64,000 bases of DNA from Corylus avellana (taxonomy: Eukaryota > Streptophyta > Magnoliopsida > Fagales > Betulaceae): the NCBI RefSeq assembly GCF_901000735.1, contig NC_081543.1:13543574-13607573 (forward strand), read 5' to 3'. Within the stretch, counting starts at the first letter, position 1, and each line of letters opens with the position of its first letter. Positions 11,816 to 23,200 of this stretch are shown piece by piece. The notes beneath the pieces are model-generated. The model did not search any database, was not told the DNA's origin, and worked only from the letters and a program-made list of their open reading frames with translations. Both the position numbers and the translations under genes were made by a program.

Positions 11816-11917
11816 TATAAGATCTCAATTGATATCATATAAGATCTCAAAATGTGATTAGTATAGAATGCGAAATAATATGAAATGAAAGAAATAAAGA
11901 AAAACACAAAGATTAGA
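11816..11917 (-). mobile_element. Truncated 5' LTR of the TRIM-like element
   Basis: The last 100 bases of the LTR match 11034-11130 and 13990-14095 (TTTCGCATTCTATACT, GAGATCTTATA). The match stops abruptly at 11917, where the GC-rich foldback begins. The GAGATCTTATATGATATCA word is duplicated at the LTR end. Confidence 0.65.
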
Positions 11918-12399
11918 GTTTTAATGAAGAGAAAAAGTGGATATATATATATAATTTCTACCACCCGATCCGCATAATGCGGGTCTAAAAAACTACCCAA
12001 ACCTAGATACTGTGGGGCGGGGCGGGGCGGATAATGCGGGTTTGGGTTGTCACAAAACCACCCAAACCCACATCATCCGACCCGCCGTGAGAGAAAATGA
12101 AAGAGGTCANNNNNNNNNNNNNNNNNNNNCCATGGCTCCAGGTTTTTCTCTCTCACTCTTAACCTTTCATTCTCTCTCACGGCGGGGCGGATGATGCGGG
12201 TGACCTCTTTCATTCTCTCTCACGGCAGGTCGGATGATGCGGGTTTAGGTGGTTTTGTGACAACTCAAACCCGAATTATCCGACCCGCCCCGACCTGCCC
12301 CACGGTATCCAGGTTTGGGTAGTTTTTTAGACCCGCATTATGCTAGTCGGGTGGTAGAAATTGTATATATATATAGCCACTTTTTCTCTTCATTAAAAC
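11918..12399. mobile_element. GC-rich foldback element containing a 20-N gap
   Basis: Arms are near-perfect inverted copies: GTTTTAATGAAGAGAAAAAG at 11918 returns as its complement ending at 12399. Next come an AT tract, CCACCCGATCCGC versus its complement, and ACCCAAACC words. The centre has repeated GATGATGCGGGT and CTCTCTCACGGC words and an assembly gap at 12110-12129. It truncates the LTR at its left end. No clear target-site duplication. Confidence 0.7.
12110..12129. other. Assembly gap, 20 N
   Basis: Run of N in the loop of the foldback, a likely place for assembly failure. Confidence 1.
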
Positions 12400-12498
12400 A
12401 CTCCCTTCCAAGAGTCCTTGGTTTGCATTAAACCATCCCACTCTCCACTCTTGAGACTTTACTGTGCTCTTGAGACTTCACTACCAACAAACGTCGTC

Positions 12499-12738
12499 AT
12501 GAGAATTCTTATGCCGGAAATTTCATTGCCCCTTCCCCCTCCTTGCTCCCCCTCATTGCTCCTGTCACAAATCCAACTCCAACTCTAATACCGTGGCCAT
12601 TGTGCTCTTATTTGTCATCATATCCCTTATTCTAGGTTATCTCTTCATGCAGCTATGTGTTCCACCGTGATTGCATGGACGCCTATTTGGAAAACGGCCC
12701 ATTGATTTGTCCTTGTTGTAGCGCGTCAATCTTCTAAG
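12499..12738 (+). pseudogene. Broken ATL-like RING-H2 ubiquitin-ligase gene
   Basis: An ATG at 12499 opens MRILMPEISLPLP. A shifted frame then gives a membrane segment (VAIVLLFVIISLILGYLF). A further frame gives the C-terminal half of a RING-H2 domain: CSYVFHRDCMDAYL, then ICPCCS and a stop at about 12738. The C-x4-H-x2-C and C-x2-C spacing fits RING-H2. The linker and first half of the RING are missing and at least two frameshifts separate the pieces, so it cannot make a functional ligase. It is homologous to, and inverted relative to, 9739-9900. Confidence 0.6.
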
Positions 12739-12739
12739 T

Positions 12740-13331
12740 AGAACGAACGGGTCTATATGGTCTTTTATTATTATGTTTTTTTGTTTAACATAGGCTTTAG
12801 ATAGACTTATATATGCTTTGTAAACACGGATAAAGCTGTAATTAGTGTGTTTCATGTAAAGAAATGAGTTCTAGCTTTCTTCTTGTTATGTTTGGGTGTC
12901 AAAAGAAATGCGTTTTAGCTTTCTTGTTGGTGTGTTTGGGTGTTTTTTCTTTTGCTGTATTTGGATGTTTTGTTTGTGTTTTGAATGAAAATTTTATTCA
13001 TATAAAATAAAATAAAAATAAAAAAACATTTAAGCTGTAATTCTAAAAAAGTTGAAAATTATTGAAAAGTTGAAAACTCGTTGCCTCAAGGTTGTTTTTT
13101 TTGTTTTTTTGTTTTTTGTTTTTTTTTTAAAAAAAAAACAACACAATCATTTATTCTAATACGACATATATAATTTGAATATATATGTGAATATAATTTT
13201 TCCACATTTATTTTTTATCAAGGTGCATTTACCAATATGTGAATATATAGGTGCATTTATTTTTCCACTTTACTTATCAAAAAAATATATAATCTGAATA
13301 TAATTTTTTTATCAAGGAAATACTAAGTTAG
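12740..13331. other. AT-rich DNA, no gene seen
   Basis: Holds a short imperfect duplication (TTTTAGCTTTCTT and TGTTTGGGTGT words, 12868-12945) and T/A tracts at 13091-13140. Confidence 0.5.
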
Positions 13332-13366
13332 NNNNNNNNNNNNNNNNNNNNNNNNNNNNNNNNNNN
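13332..13366. other. Assembly gap, 35 N
   Basis: Run of N next to an AT-rich microsatellite. Confidence 1.
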
Positions 13367-13401
13367 TATATTATATATTATTATTACATAAGTACATCAA
13401 A

Positions 13402-13404
<3 letters not shown>

Positions 13405-13449
<45 letters not shown>
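13405..13449. repeat. (AT)n microsatellite
   Basis: About 22 AT units. The same position in the cluster repeat unit near 28321-28332 has only a short AT run, so it has expanded here. Confidence 0.9.
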
Positions 13450-13451
<2 letters not shown>

Positions 13452-13495
13452 CTAATATAAATACTTTTAATCGGAGACTTAGCACTAGAGGCTCG

Positions 13496-13640
13496 TATAT
13501 AAATCCTTTAGAATAGATGTTGATTTTGTATTCCATACATTAACAGATTTAGATAATATTTGTTAATCATGATTTAAAGGATATCTTTGTATTTGAAATA
13601 TTTCAAATCACATATAAAACTCTATAAATAGAGCTGGAGA
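13496..13640 (+). mobile_element. LTR fragment, plus orientation, left border of an inverted segment
   Basis: Matches the first half of the TRIM-like LTR (CTTTAGAATAGATGTTGATT, CTCTATAAATAGAGCT) but in plus orientation. It interrupts the cluster-unit sequence exactly after GAGGCTCGTATAT, which in intact copies (28384, 41320) continues TACTATGAA. Confidence 0.7.
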
Positions 13641-13985
13641 GGAGAAGTTGAGAACCCACGAGTCTCCTTTCATAAAAAAAAATACAAAATGCCTTCTTAA
13701 TGTTAGTACGTTAAAGTCTGTTTTCCTATGACTCTCACTTTTGTTGTATTTTGTTCTTTAAATATCGCATTACCATGGAACAAAAGAATTAAAATCAGTT
13801 AAGAAATTTTTCAAACCGTATTTATAAGAGTTGTGAGCACTTTTAATTACTCATAAATTCTTTAAAAAATCTACTGAATTATCATTCTTATTAGTTTCTC
13901 ATACCACTTTAGGCACGTACGTAACACTATAATCACATAAAATACATAAAATTTGTAAAACACCAAACTGTTCAAAATAGAAAAT
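13641..13985 (-). repeat. Inverted piece of the neprosin-cluster unit
   Basis: Reverse complement of unit sequence at about 28384-28765 (and its repeats near 41320 and 46320), including GTACGTAACACTATAATCAC and AATTACTCATAAATTC. A short internal deletion is present near 13660-13680. It is bounded on both sides by LTR sequence. Confidence 0.75.
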
Positions 13986-13989
13986 TCAA

Positions 13990-14376
13990 TGTATAGTATA
14001 AGATCTCAACTGATATCATATAAGATCTCAAAATGTGATGAGTATAGAATGCGAAATAATATGAAATTAAAGAAATAAAGAAAGACACAAAGATTAAAGT
14101 GGTTCGGCATATAGCCTACATCTACACACTAAAGTCTCAATAGGCTACATATTTCCTTGATTATATGATCTTAGTATACAACTCTATTTATAGAGTTTTA
14201 CATGTGATTTTAAATATTTTAAATACAAAGATATCCCTTAAATCATGATTAACAAATATTATCTAAGTCCCTTGATGTAGGGAATACAAAATTAACATAT
14301 ATTCTAAAGATTTATATCCTTAACATGCCCTCACAATGAACGGTCTGTTAGCGATCGTTGATCTTGAACATATCGA
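13990..14376 (-). mobile_element. TRIM-like LTR with 44 bp of internal sequence, right border of the inversion
   Basis: Minus-strand LTR starting TGTTAAGGATATAAATC at 14332. It is preceded on that strand by the same internal end seen at 11341 (GTGAGGGCA and CGATCGCTAACAGACCG). After 14376 the sequence switches directly to the neprosin P1 promoter. Confidence 0.7.
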
Positions 14377-14558
14377 GTGGCTGGAGTTTAAATGATTTAA
14401 GATTATGTTTAACTCATATGGAATCAAATTAAATACAATCAATAAAGAAAAAATATTAAGAATCTTCAAAATTCATTCACTATAATATAACATATAGCTC
14501 GTCATGGAAAAGATCACTAGAGATCTAGTTATAATTTTCAGTAATTTCAAACCTTTTA

Positions 14559-14559
14559 T

Positions 14560-14618
<59 letters not shown>
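14559..14618 (+). repeat. (TC)n(TA)n microsatellite at the P1 TATA position
   Basis: Compound TC and TA dinucleotide run where the homologous promoters A and D have a short TATATATA. Promoters B and C carry a related expansion. Confidence 0.8.
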
Positions 14619-14622
<4 letters not shown>

Positions 14623-14677
14623 CTCATAGTACATTTCATATATGGAATGAAGTCAGAAGTGTGGAACGCGTTCATTG

Positions 14678-14990
14678 CCAAATTCTCTTGGCTCATGCCA
14701 ACTCCCCCACTACTGTCAACGTATGTGTCCCCTACCCATTCCCCCACTACTGTCAATAAAGATGGTTGCGAATATTTCCTTTAATCATAAAGGCTCTCAT
14801 CAGCATCACCAGAAATCTCTTCCCATTATTACACTGACTAGAATATATATCTGGTGCCACAAAAAGATCAGAGAAAGAACACAAATGGGAGAATATGTTT
14901 GGAATTTGCTTACCGGCCACGTGGGGGAATGGGTAGGGGACACGTACATTGACAGTAGTAGGGAGAATTGGCTTGAGCCAAGAGAATTGG
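14678..14990. mobile_element. TIR element joining neprosin promoter to exon 6 (P1 copy)
   Basis: The left arm at 14678-14755 (CTTGGCTCATGCCAAC, then GTGTCCCCTACCCATTCCCC) is the inverse of the right arm at 14921-14990 (GGGGGAATGGGTAGGGGACA, then GGCTTGAGCCA). The inner 165 bases contain AATATATATCTGGTGCCAC. The same element sits at the same junction in P2 and P3, so the fusion predates the segmental duplication. Confidence 0.65.
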
Positions 14991-15508
14991 GGTTATATGC
15001 AAGTGCATCCTCGATATTACCCTGGTGAAGCTTTTACTTCTATTTCTGTTTATGATGGAGAACAATTCGGTGTTAATCTTACCATTGCACAGGTAATTAA
15101 TGCATTCATGGCCATCTCCAATCCTCCTACTTTTGTTAATGTTAACAACAATTAATTAATTATGGAACCAATTTATATTTGTTTATATTCGATCAGTATG
15201 ATAAATTAACTGGAAATTGGTGGTTGAAACTTCATAACTACTCATTGGGATATTGGCCAAATGAGATATTCACTCATTTAGCTACCAGAGCGTCCTTTAT
15301 TCGATACGGAGGAGCAACTTTTTCTCCACCCAATATACCTACTCCGGTACCAATGGATAATGGTTTTCTTCCTATTGGCTTCGCCCGTTGAAAGCAGGTC
15401 TTTATGTACATGTTCAAATAATGAAAGCTATAACCAATTGGTTGACATTGATTCCGAAATGATTCCTAGTTTTCATGAGATTGGTGTATAATGTTATGAT
15501 TTTGTTCG

Positions 15509-15690
15509 GAGTAATGCTAGGTACCATCTTTTTATCCTCCTAAAATCTTCCTAAAGCTGATGGGGCTTTTAAAATCACCATTAAATTTTAGATGAATCAT
15601 ACTTGAATTTTGATCTAAAGGTGATTTTGAAAGCCATATCAACTTTAGGAGGATTTTAGGAGGATAAAAATATGGTACCTAGCATTACTC
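15509..15690. mobile_element. Mutator-like MITE, P1 copy
   Basis: 182 bp with near-perfect terminal inverted repeats of about 40 bases starting GAGTAATGCTAGGTACCAT. It is flanked by 9-base direct repeats TTTTGTTCG (15500-15508) and TTTTGTTTG (15691-15699), 8 of 9 matching. Nine-base duplications are the Mutator signature. It lies in the 3' end of P1 exon 7. Confidence 0.75.
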
Positions 15691-15799
15691 TTTTGTTTGT
15701 ACCAACCATTATGAAATTATTACCATATTAATTTTGATGGGTCCATTTCTATGAAATGCATACGCTTTAGAAGGAATTTTTAATTTTTTTGTGATATTT

Positions 15800-16034
15800 T
15801 TACAATTTAATGTAGCGGCTCAAGATTAAAAAGTAGATGTCATAGCAAAGAAAAGAGACGGTCTTTTCAAGGGATAAACCTTCTGTAAAGTCTGAAGTAC
15901 CCATAAAAATTGTTAAACCTTTAGACTGCATTAATTAATGGTTAGATGAGGAAGGTTATGGATGTCGTTGTGAAGAAAGTAATGGGTTATGTTTCAAAGG
16001 TGCGGTGGCTGATCCATCTAGGCATTACAGTTGA
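15800..16034 (+). pseudogene. Unrecognised exon-like sequence, copy 1
   Basis: A plus-strand frame carries VPIKIVKPLD, a TAA, then WLDEEGYGCRCEESNGLCF and a stop after SRHYS. The same sequence is at 36220-36408, open throughout, and 52230-52411, with TAA at the same place. The Cys-rich peptide looks coding but I cannot name its family. Confidence 0.35.
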
Positions 16035-16595
16035 TCAAAATGTCAAAACTCAAAAGTATCCTTATTCTCTTAGATGGGGTTATTGATAGGGATATGTATG
16101 GCATTATAGAAGAAGTGAGGGGTAATTAGGAACATTAAAGTAATTTGATGGTCATAAAGGGGGGGAGAATTTTGAAAATAGGCTTACTATCATAACATGT
16201 ACATTATGAGAGATGGAACAACTTCCAAAATAAGCTTTTAATGGTAGTCGGGGGTGGACCATGCACCCCATAATATGAGTGAGTGTAGTTTGGCATTTTA
16301 TTAAACTTGATTAATCGGTTGAGTGAAAAGAGTAGGGTGGACAAAGTCAAATCCAAAAAAACATGTCCAATTCATCAAATTACTTAGAGCACGAATATGA
16401 ATAATTAACAAAAGAAACCGTTTCTTGAAAATACTTAATAAAACCCTCTCCAATGCCAAAAAGCAACCAATTAATCATCTAGTTAATATAAATTTAAAAG
16501 AAGAATACATGTATATAACTTCATCTTAATTATTATTGAACCACTCATCCTACATTGACGAGATTATTGAAAAAAAAAAACAAAAAGAAAAGTGA
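16035..16595. other. Spacer between the converging P1 and A
   Basis: AT-rich spacer conserved in the other units (36409-36941 and 52412-52943). It probably holds the 3' UTR and polyadenylation region of the minus-strand gene. Confidence 0.5.
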
Positions 16596-19278
16596 TCATG
16601 TCCTTAACATGATCCTCGACCTCCAAAGTTGAAGGATTTCCCCCATATTAATAAAATCACTGACATCTAACAAGCCATAACATTGTCCACCAATGTCATG
16701 AAAATTATGAATAATTTCGGAATTAATGTCAACGAATTGGTTATCCGCTTTCATTATTTGAACATGTACAAAGAGACCTGCTTCGCCTGAGGCAAAGTCA
16801 ACAGGAAGAAAACCATTCCCCATTGGTACCGGAGTAGGTATATTGGGTGGAGAAAAAGTTATTTCACCGTATCGAATAGAGGATGCTACTGTAGCTAAAT
16901 GAGTGAATATTCCCTTGGGCCAATATCCCAATGAGTAATTAGCAACTTTCAACCACCAATTTCCAGTTGATTTATCCTGCCGATCGAAGATAAATAAATA
17001 TAAATTGGTTCCATAATTAATTAATTGTTAATAACATTAACAAAAGTAGGAGGATCGGAGATGGCCATGGATGGATTAATTACCTGAGCAATGATCATAT
17101 TAGCACCGATTTATGCTCCATCACAAACAGAAATTTCAGTAAAAGCTTCACCAGGGAAATATCGATGCACTTGTATTTAACCTGGACATCGTGCATTGTA
17201 ACAGCCATGTTTATACCCATCTACCTGCAATATTAATTCATATTATGTTCTAACGGGTTCAATTAAAAGTATCTTTCATAAGAGACAAAGGGATTAATTG
17301 AAACGACAAGAAATCATTAATCTATTCGATCTTTACCGTCCAAAATGTCGTAAGATGCGTGTCATTGTCAAAATACGTTCCAGGATGCACCTATTACAAA
17401 TAACATCACACATACGCTATAATATATATAAGGTGGAAATTAAGGAGAAAGAATATATATATATATATATATATATGATTGATGACTTACAGCTCATCCA
17501 GCTTCAATGGTGTCTGGTCCATTTTGAACCCAAATTTGAGCTTTACTGTATTGGCCGCTTACTTTCACTTGTGGATTATTAATCGCGATTAATGCCCTTG
17601 CTCCATGGTAAGCCGCAGCCTCCGTTGTGTTAACACTTACAGACCAACTCAAAAATTGATGTCATGGGGGCCAGATATCAATATTAATAATATTATAATA
17701 CACAAAATAAAACAATGACTATCATATATCCATATATAGTGGCATTCATATATATATATATATAATGAACATTTACTAAATGACAGTCATGACACAGCAT
17801 ATATTAATTAGAACATACTCCATCGATCTTCTCTAAGAGCTTTCATCTAATTAACCTCTCTTATTTTGTCATATATGGGAAGAAGAGAATACCATTTTCC
17901 AGAAATTAAAAAGGTTTTTTGGTCAAACTAAAAATATTTTTGAGTTGACTAGTACTTTTCGTTGTATCAAACGCTCGAAAATACTAATAATACTATTAAT
18001 AATTTTATAAATAAAAAATTTGAATAAACTAGTATGATCAAAGTTGTTATTTTATCCTTCCAAAAAAAAAAAAAAATTGTTATTTTAAAACAATATTAGG
18101 AGAGCCATGCAGACCAGAGCACCAAAGACAGGTTTACGATCATGATCACTGGATTTTAATTTCAAGACATGCTAGTGGAACATGATGCTAGCAAACTATA
18201 TCACTTTTTTTTTTTTTCCCAACTCTAGCTTTTGAATGCACTTAATATAATAATCTTGGTTTCCTAACTCAAATAATAATAGAAAATGATAAGTAATTGC
18301 ATAATAATAAAAATCTTATTATTATTATTATTATTATCTTCCCTCGGCGAAAACCATTTTGGTAGTTGTTAATTACTCTTTCATTAAAAAAAAAAAAAAA
18401 ACATAGTTCTAATTAATCATTACTTAAATAATCTTCTTCTCTCTTGGAAGTTGGAAGATTGTTAAACATATATGCATATCATGCATGGTTTTTCCGGTTT
18501 CATAAAACTCAAGAATGCCACGTAAAAACTTACATATTCGCCGGGAAAATTACTTGCATTTGTGTGAAAGCTTCCACGTTGAGATTCTGAGAAAGAGTAC
18601 TTGAAATCATGAGTTTGGCCATCATGAACTCTAGTTCTTTGTATTGGTACCATTCCTTGTAGGCAACCCATATCCACAAGTTGGCTTTTTGAGAAAACTT
18701 CATTAATTGTCTTGCTTCTTGTTGAGAAACTTGGGTTCATCTAAATTAACAATTTAGGATATTAATTAATATATTATGATCAATTTTCTGGAGGCCGGAT
18801 CGAGATGAAAAAAAATGTTGAAAGAATAAGATTAATTTGCAATTAATTACCTGAATTTTGTGATTCTTAAGCACGCAAAGGATGATCAAAAGCAGGCTAG
18901 CTGCTTATAGATATCCACACAATCGAACCCACCAACATCACGTGGCTGCACATGGAAACAGCAAATTAAAGAGATCTAATATATAACAGTTTCCTCATGA
19001 AATATCAATCATACTGGAGCGTCATAAAAGTTAAACAGTCTATGTTATATAGTACTATTGCATTGGAATAATGAATAAACTTAAGAAATATTTGTATTCT
19101 AAGAACTTTAATTTGACAAACTAAAGATCAATTCTAACATAAACTTGTACATGTTTTTCATAAATATTTTGAGTACCTGAATTGTGTTGACTAATTGGTC
19201 ATCCAACATGCTTTTTCCTGCATCAACTCCATAGAAGCTAACAATTACACCAAGAATTACTAACATAAACAGAGTCAT
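16596..19278 (-). pseudogene. A: neprosin-domain (DUF239) pseudogene
   Basis: All seven exon positions of gene D can be recognised: about 19278-19177, 18950-18853, 18740-18534, 17640-17490, 17395-17340, 17225-17095 and 16980-16596. Exon 2 has two 4-base insertions relative to B (near 18873 and 18900) that shift the frame after VDIYKQ into a stop. Exon 4 has TGA in place of the conserved Trp of IEAGW. Exon 6 has stops in CPG*IQVH and DGA*IG. Exon 7 has one extra G near 16641 that replaces the GGPGGSC tail. The signal peptide and YWPKGIF motif remain, with the conserved Glu changed to Gly. It cannot encode a working peptidase. Confidence 0.9.
17452..17476. repeat. (TA)n microsatellite in intron 4 of A
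   Basis: TA run beside the exon 4 donor. Homologous introns in B, C and D carry TA plus (GT)n runs. Confidence 0.8.
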
Positions 19279-19327
19279 AGTACTTGTCAAGCCAATTCTC
19301 TCTGATAATATCAAAAGTTGTACGAGG

Positions 19328-19335
19328 TATATATA
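19328..19335 (-). promoter_or_regulatory. TATA box of neprosin pseudogene A
   Basis: TATATATA about 50 bases upstream of the A start codon, as in gene D. Confidence 0.5.
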
Positions 19336-19654
19336 GAATAAAAGGTTTGGCCTGACCACGTTGAAAAAATTACTGAAAATTATAACTAGATCTCTATATA
19401 TATATTAACGTTTTCCATGCCGAGCTATATGTTATATTATAGTGAATGAATTTATCATTTTACCATATTTAGAAGATTCTTAATATTTTTCTTTATTGAT
19501 CGTATTTCATTTGATTCCATATGATCGAATTAACATAATCTTAAATTTGAAAATAATTTTGTTACATAAATTTATGAACACGCCCCCCGACAATAGATTG
19601 TCTCCATTCCGGTCCATATGAAATTTCTTAACAAACGTTTTAAAATCGAACATT

Positions 19655-20200
19655 TGTAAGAAATTGAATATATATTTAAATGATAATTGACAATAAAATT
19701 AGCAGCGGAATAAATAATTATATAAATACCTCTAGCCATGCTTTGCTTAAGCTAATTGAAGAACAGCTTCACAGAAACAAATCTGGAAAACAAAAAATAT
19801 TGAGAGGTTCTTCTGACCTATGCCTACCAGTGAGTGCCAATTGATGGAATACACAGGCCTTATTTATAGGTAGGTTAGTGGACCCTCAATTAGAGCTGTT
19901 ACCTTAATTATTCCTCCCATCAAGGAATAAAAATCAAATCAATACAGCTAATTGATTCCACAAAATAAAATCTTTAATGAAATCAAATACTTGTTCCACA
20001 AGAATTAAATCAGTGATTTAATTTAGAATATTTGATTGAAATCAAATACTTGTTCCACAATAATTAAATCAGTAATTTAATTCAGAATATTTGATTTACA
20101 CAATAAGCTTTAATTGGAATAAATTATTGAACACTGTAATTTTATAATTACAATAATATATGTGACATAAAGGGACATACTTTAAATGAAATTTCTTACA
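19655..20200 (-). mobile_element. Copia-type LTR (3' LTR), 546 bp
   Basis: Minus strand: starts TGTAAGAAATTTC at 20200 and ends CAATTTCTTACA at 19655, so the ends form an inverted repeat. A TATA motif (CTATAAATAAGG) lies near 19865. It is preceded by the purine tract CCAAGTAGGAGAA at 20201-20213. It is inserted about 380 bases upstream of pseudogene A, interrupting the conserved sequence after ATCGAACATTT. Confidence 0.8.
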
Positions 20201-23200
20201 TTCTCCTACTTGGCCCTTATGACACATAAATTATTTATGGTGTTCAATTCTATGATACGGCCAATACTTTATTTATTCCAACCATTCATGGAATCCTCCC
20301 ACTCATTCAAGGAATACTACATATGAATCATGGCGGTAAAGCTTTTATATGATAAGCCGTCCCTTCCATGTATCACGATGTGCAATATCTCCCTAAATGA
20401 GTACTTTATGGATAATGTACTTTATGAATGAACTTCTTATAAGTCATTCGGGTTCAACTTTAATTTTATCCCCACGGATAAGAATAATATATGTGTGCAC
20501 AAAAATCTTTATAACATAACCTTTATGTCTATAGACCAATTAAAGAGAAACTAAGCACAAATGAATCAATGAATCTCATATATTCCACATGACTTTATAC
20601 TTTCTTTACCGGTAAACCTTTAGTCATGGGATCCACAATCATTAATTCAACACTTATATGCTTAATAGACACTTATTGTCACTTAATGTTCTCTTTCATA
20701 GTGATACTTTATGTCGATATACATACTTCTGCTTCTACTCAGTTTATTCTTAGAAAAATAACTGTAGTAGAATTAACACAGAAGATCTTTATGGGTTTAA
20801 CTATAAAATCGACAATTTTGAAACCTTAACAAAAATGTCTCAACCATAATGCCTGTGTAATTAATTCACAGCATGTAATGACTTTTGCTTTCATGGTAGA
20901 TGTAGCAACTATAGTCTGCTTACTGCATCTTCAGTACATATATACTGAAGTTGATTCTCTACTATCTACACATTTAGCAAAAATCAAACCTGAATAAACA
21001 CCACAAAATGGTAAGTGTATCTTTAGGTTAAACTGTAGTTCTTGGTTCATTGCATATTCCATAATACTATATTGACCCAATAGTCCAACTGCTATTTCAA
21101 TGTCAGGTCTAATGTAGACCTGTGCATACATATGGAATATTTTTCATTTGCCTTTGTTCCAATACATTTTGGGACATTATCCCCTTTAATAATAGGTGCT
21201 ACTGAAGATTCATAGTTCTTCATTCTGAATCTCTCCCAAAACTTTAGTGAGAGGAACTTTATGTAGCAAACCTAAATTAATGCTTGCAAGCAAAATATTA
21301 TCTATATACAGGACTAAAAGAAATGTAACTTTACTCCCACTGACCTTAAGATATATTCAATGATTAACAAGGTTCTCAATAAACCTATATGAGGTAACAA
21401 CCTTGTGTTATATACTACTAGTGAGAGGCTTATCTTAGTCCATTAATAGATATCCTTCATTTGCAAGCTTTCTGACTGTTATTAATAAAACCCCTTAAGT
21501 TGTCTTATGTACACCTCCTCCTTAAGATCCTTATTCAGGAAAATTGTTTTTTACATCATTTTGATATAGCTTTAAACCAAAATGAGCTACTCATACCATG
21601 ATAATCAATACCTTTCTTTTGAGTAAGATCATTAGCTACAAGTCTAACTTTATATCGTTCAACATTACCCGGAAGCATCCTTTTAGGTTTTATAAACCCA
21701 TTTGCAGCCTATGGCTACAACTCCCTTTGGTAAGTCAACAAAATTGCAGACTTGAATTTTAGCCAAAGATTTCATCTCCTCCTTCATGGCTTTGAAACAC
21801 AATGTGAAGTTATCTCCACCCAAAAAGATGTGAAAACAAATTTTGGATCGTCCTTAGGTCCGACATAAAAATCAGACTCCTGGAAGTATACAACATAATC
21901 ACTAGAGATTGTTGGTCGCCTTATTCTAGAGAATCTTCTTAATCCTACTTCATTTACTTTTGACAAAGTCTGAGTAGGTTCATTCTGAACTTTTTCCTTA
22001 TGAGTTGACTGTTCTGAAACCGATTGTGCTTAAAGATAATCAATTTGAATTTTCTTAAGCACAATCAAACACCCTTCATGTGAAGGGGCTTTAGTCAACT
22101 CTTGTGCTTCCTCAAATTCAATCCCCTGAAGATAAGCACTCCCACTAAGTTCAGCGTCCTCTAGAAATTTTGAATATTAGACTCAACAATTCTAGAACTA
22201 AATGAAGAACAGTAAAGCCTAAACCCCTTGGAGTTTACTGTATAACCTATAAAATTCCGCTAGTTGTCCTTGAATCTAATTACCTTAGGTGTGGATTATA
22301 AATCCTCACTATAGCAGGACAACCCGATATGTGTAAACAATTTGAACTTGGTTCCATTCATTCCTTAATTTAGGTGTCTTACGGACAACCCTGAATGGAA
22401 TCCAGTTAAATGTATACACAGCGGCTTTCAAGGCTTCACTCCATTAGGAAAATAGAATATTAGTATTACCTTTCATGTCCCCCTTTTCATGTACCTACCA
22501 TAATACTATTTGCCTCTATCAGATCTTACGATCTTAATTTTCTTTGTTTTGTTTCTCTACTTCCACCTTATAGGTACTGAAAGCATTTAATGCCCCAACC
22601 TTATGATTTAGAAGATAGAGATACATAAATCTTATATGGTTATTACCAAAAGAGATAGGATATCTCTAACCATTTAGGCAAGAAGTATGGAAAATGTTAC
22701 ACTTGTACATGATCTCAAGAATCTCAAAAATCCTTTTGTTGGCACCTTTAGTGGTATAGTTGGTCTGCTTTTCCTTAATGCAGTCCACATAAATACCAAA
22801 AGGTAGTAAATTTCAAGAGTCGTAAAAACTCTGTTATTTATCGACCTTTTTATTCTTTATAGAGATATATTCCAATCTCCAATGCCATAACATAGAGGAT
22901 TTTCTCATTCATAAGACTCTGCTTTATGTTAACATTTATATGCAGGGATTAATTTTCCAAAAAATTGGGATTTAGATCAATTTTAAATAGACCATTAATT
23001 TAATATTCCACCCAAAAATTTTAACAATATTCAAACTTGATTTTAACAAACTAAAATAGAAATTAAATTTCTAAAAGAATTGTGGAATATATAAAAACAT
23101 TATTAAGGTCAAAATGACATAACTGAATTTTTTTTTTAAAAAAATTAATCTATAGATCCCAACAACCTCTAATTGTAAACAAGTATTATTTAGAAAACCC

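Larger units (their letters stand above)
14377..15508 (+). pseudogene. P1: truncated neprosin pseudogene (promoter plus exons 6-7)
   Basis: The segment 14380-14677 matches the promoter of the minus-strand neprosin genes in inverted orientation. Exons 1-5 are absent and a TIR element (14678-14990) takes their place. Exon 6' (14991-15092) resumes within exon 6 and reads GYMQVHPRYYPGEAF, ending in a good donor. Exon 7' (about 15200-15500) reads GNWWLKL and LGYWPNEIFTHLA, then loses one C in GCCCGTTG and stops at 15391. No start codon is connected to these exons. It faces pseudogene A across about 1.1 kb. Confidence 0.85.
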
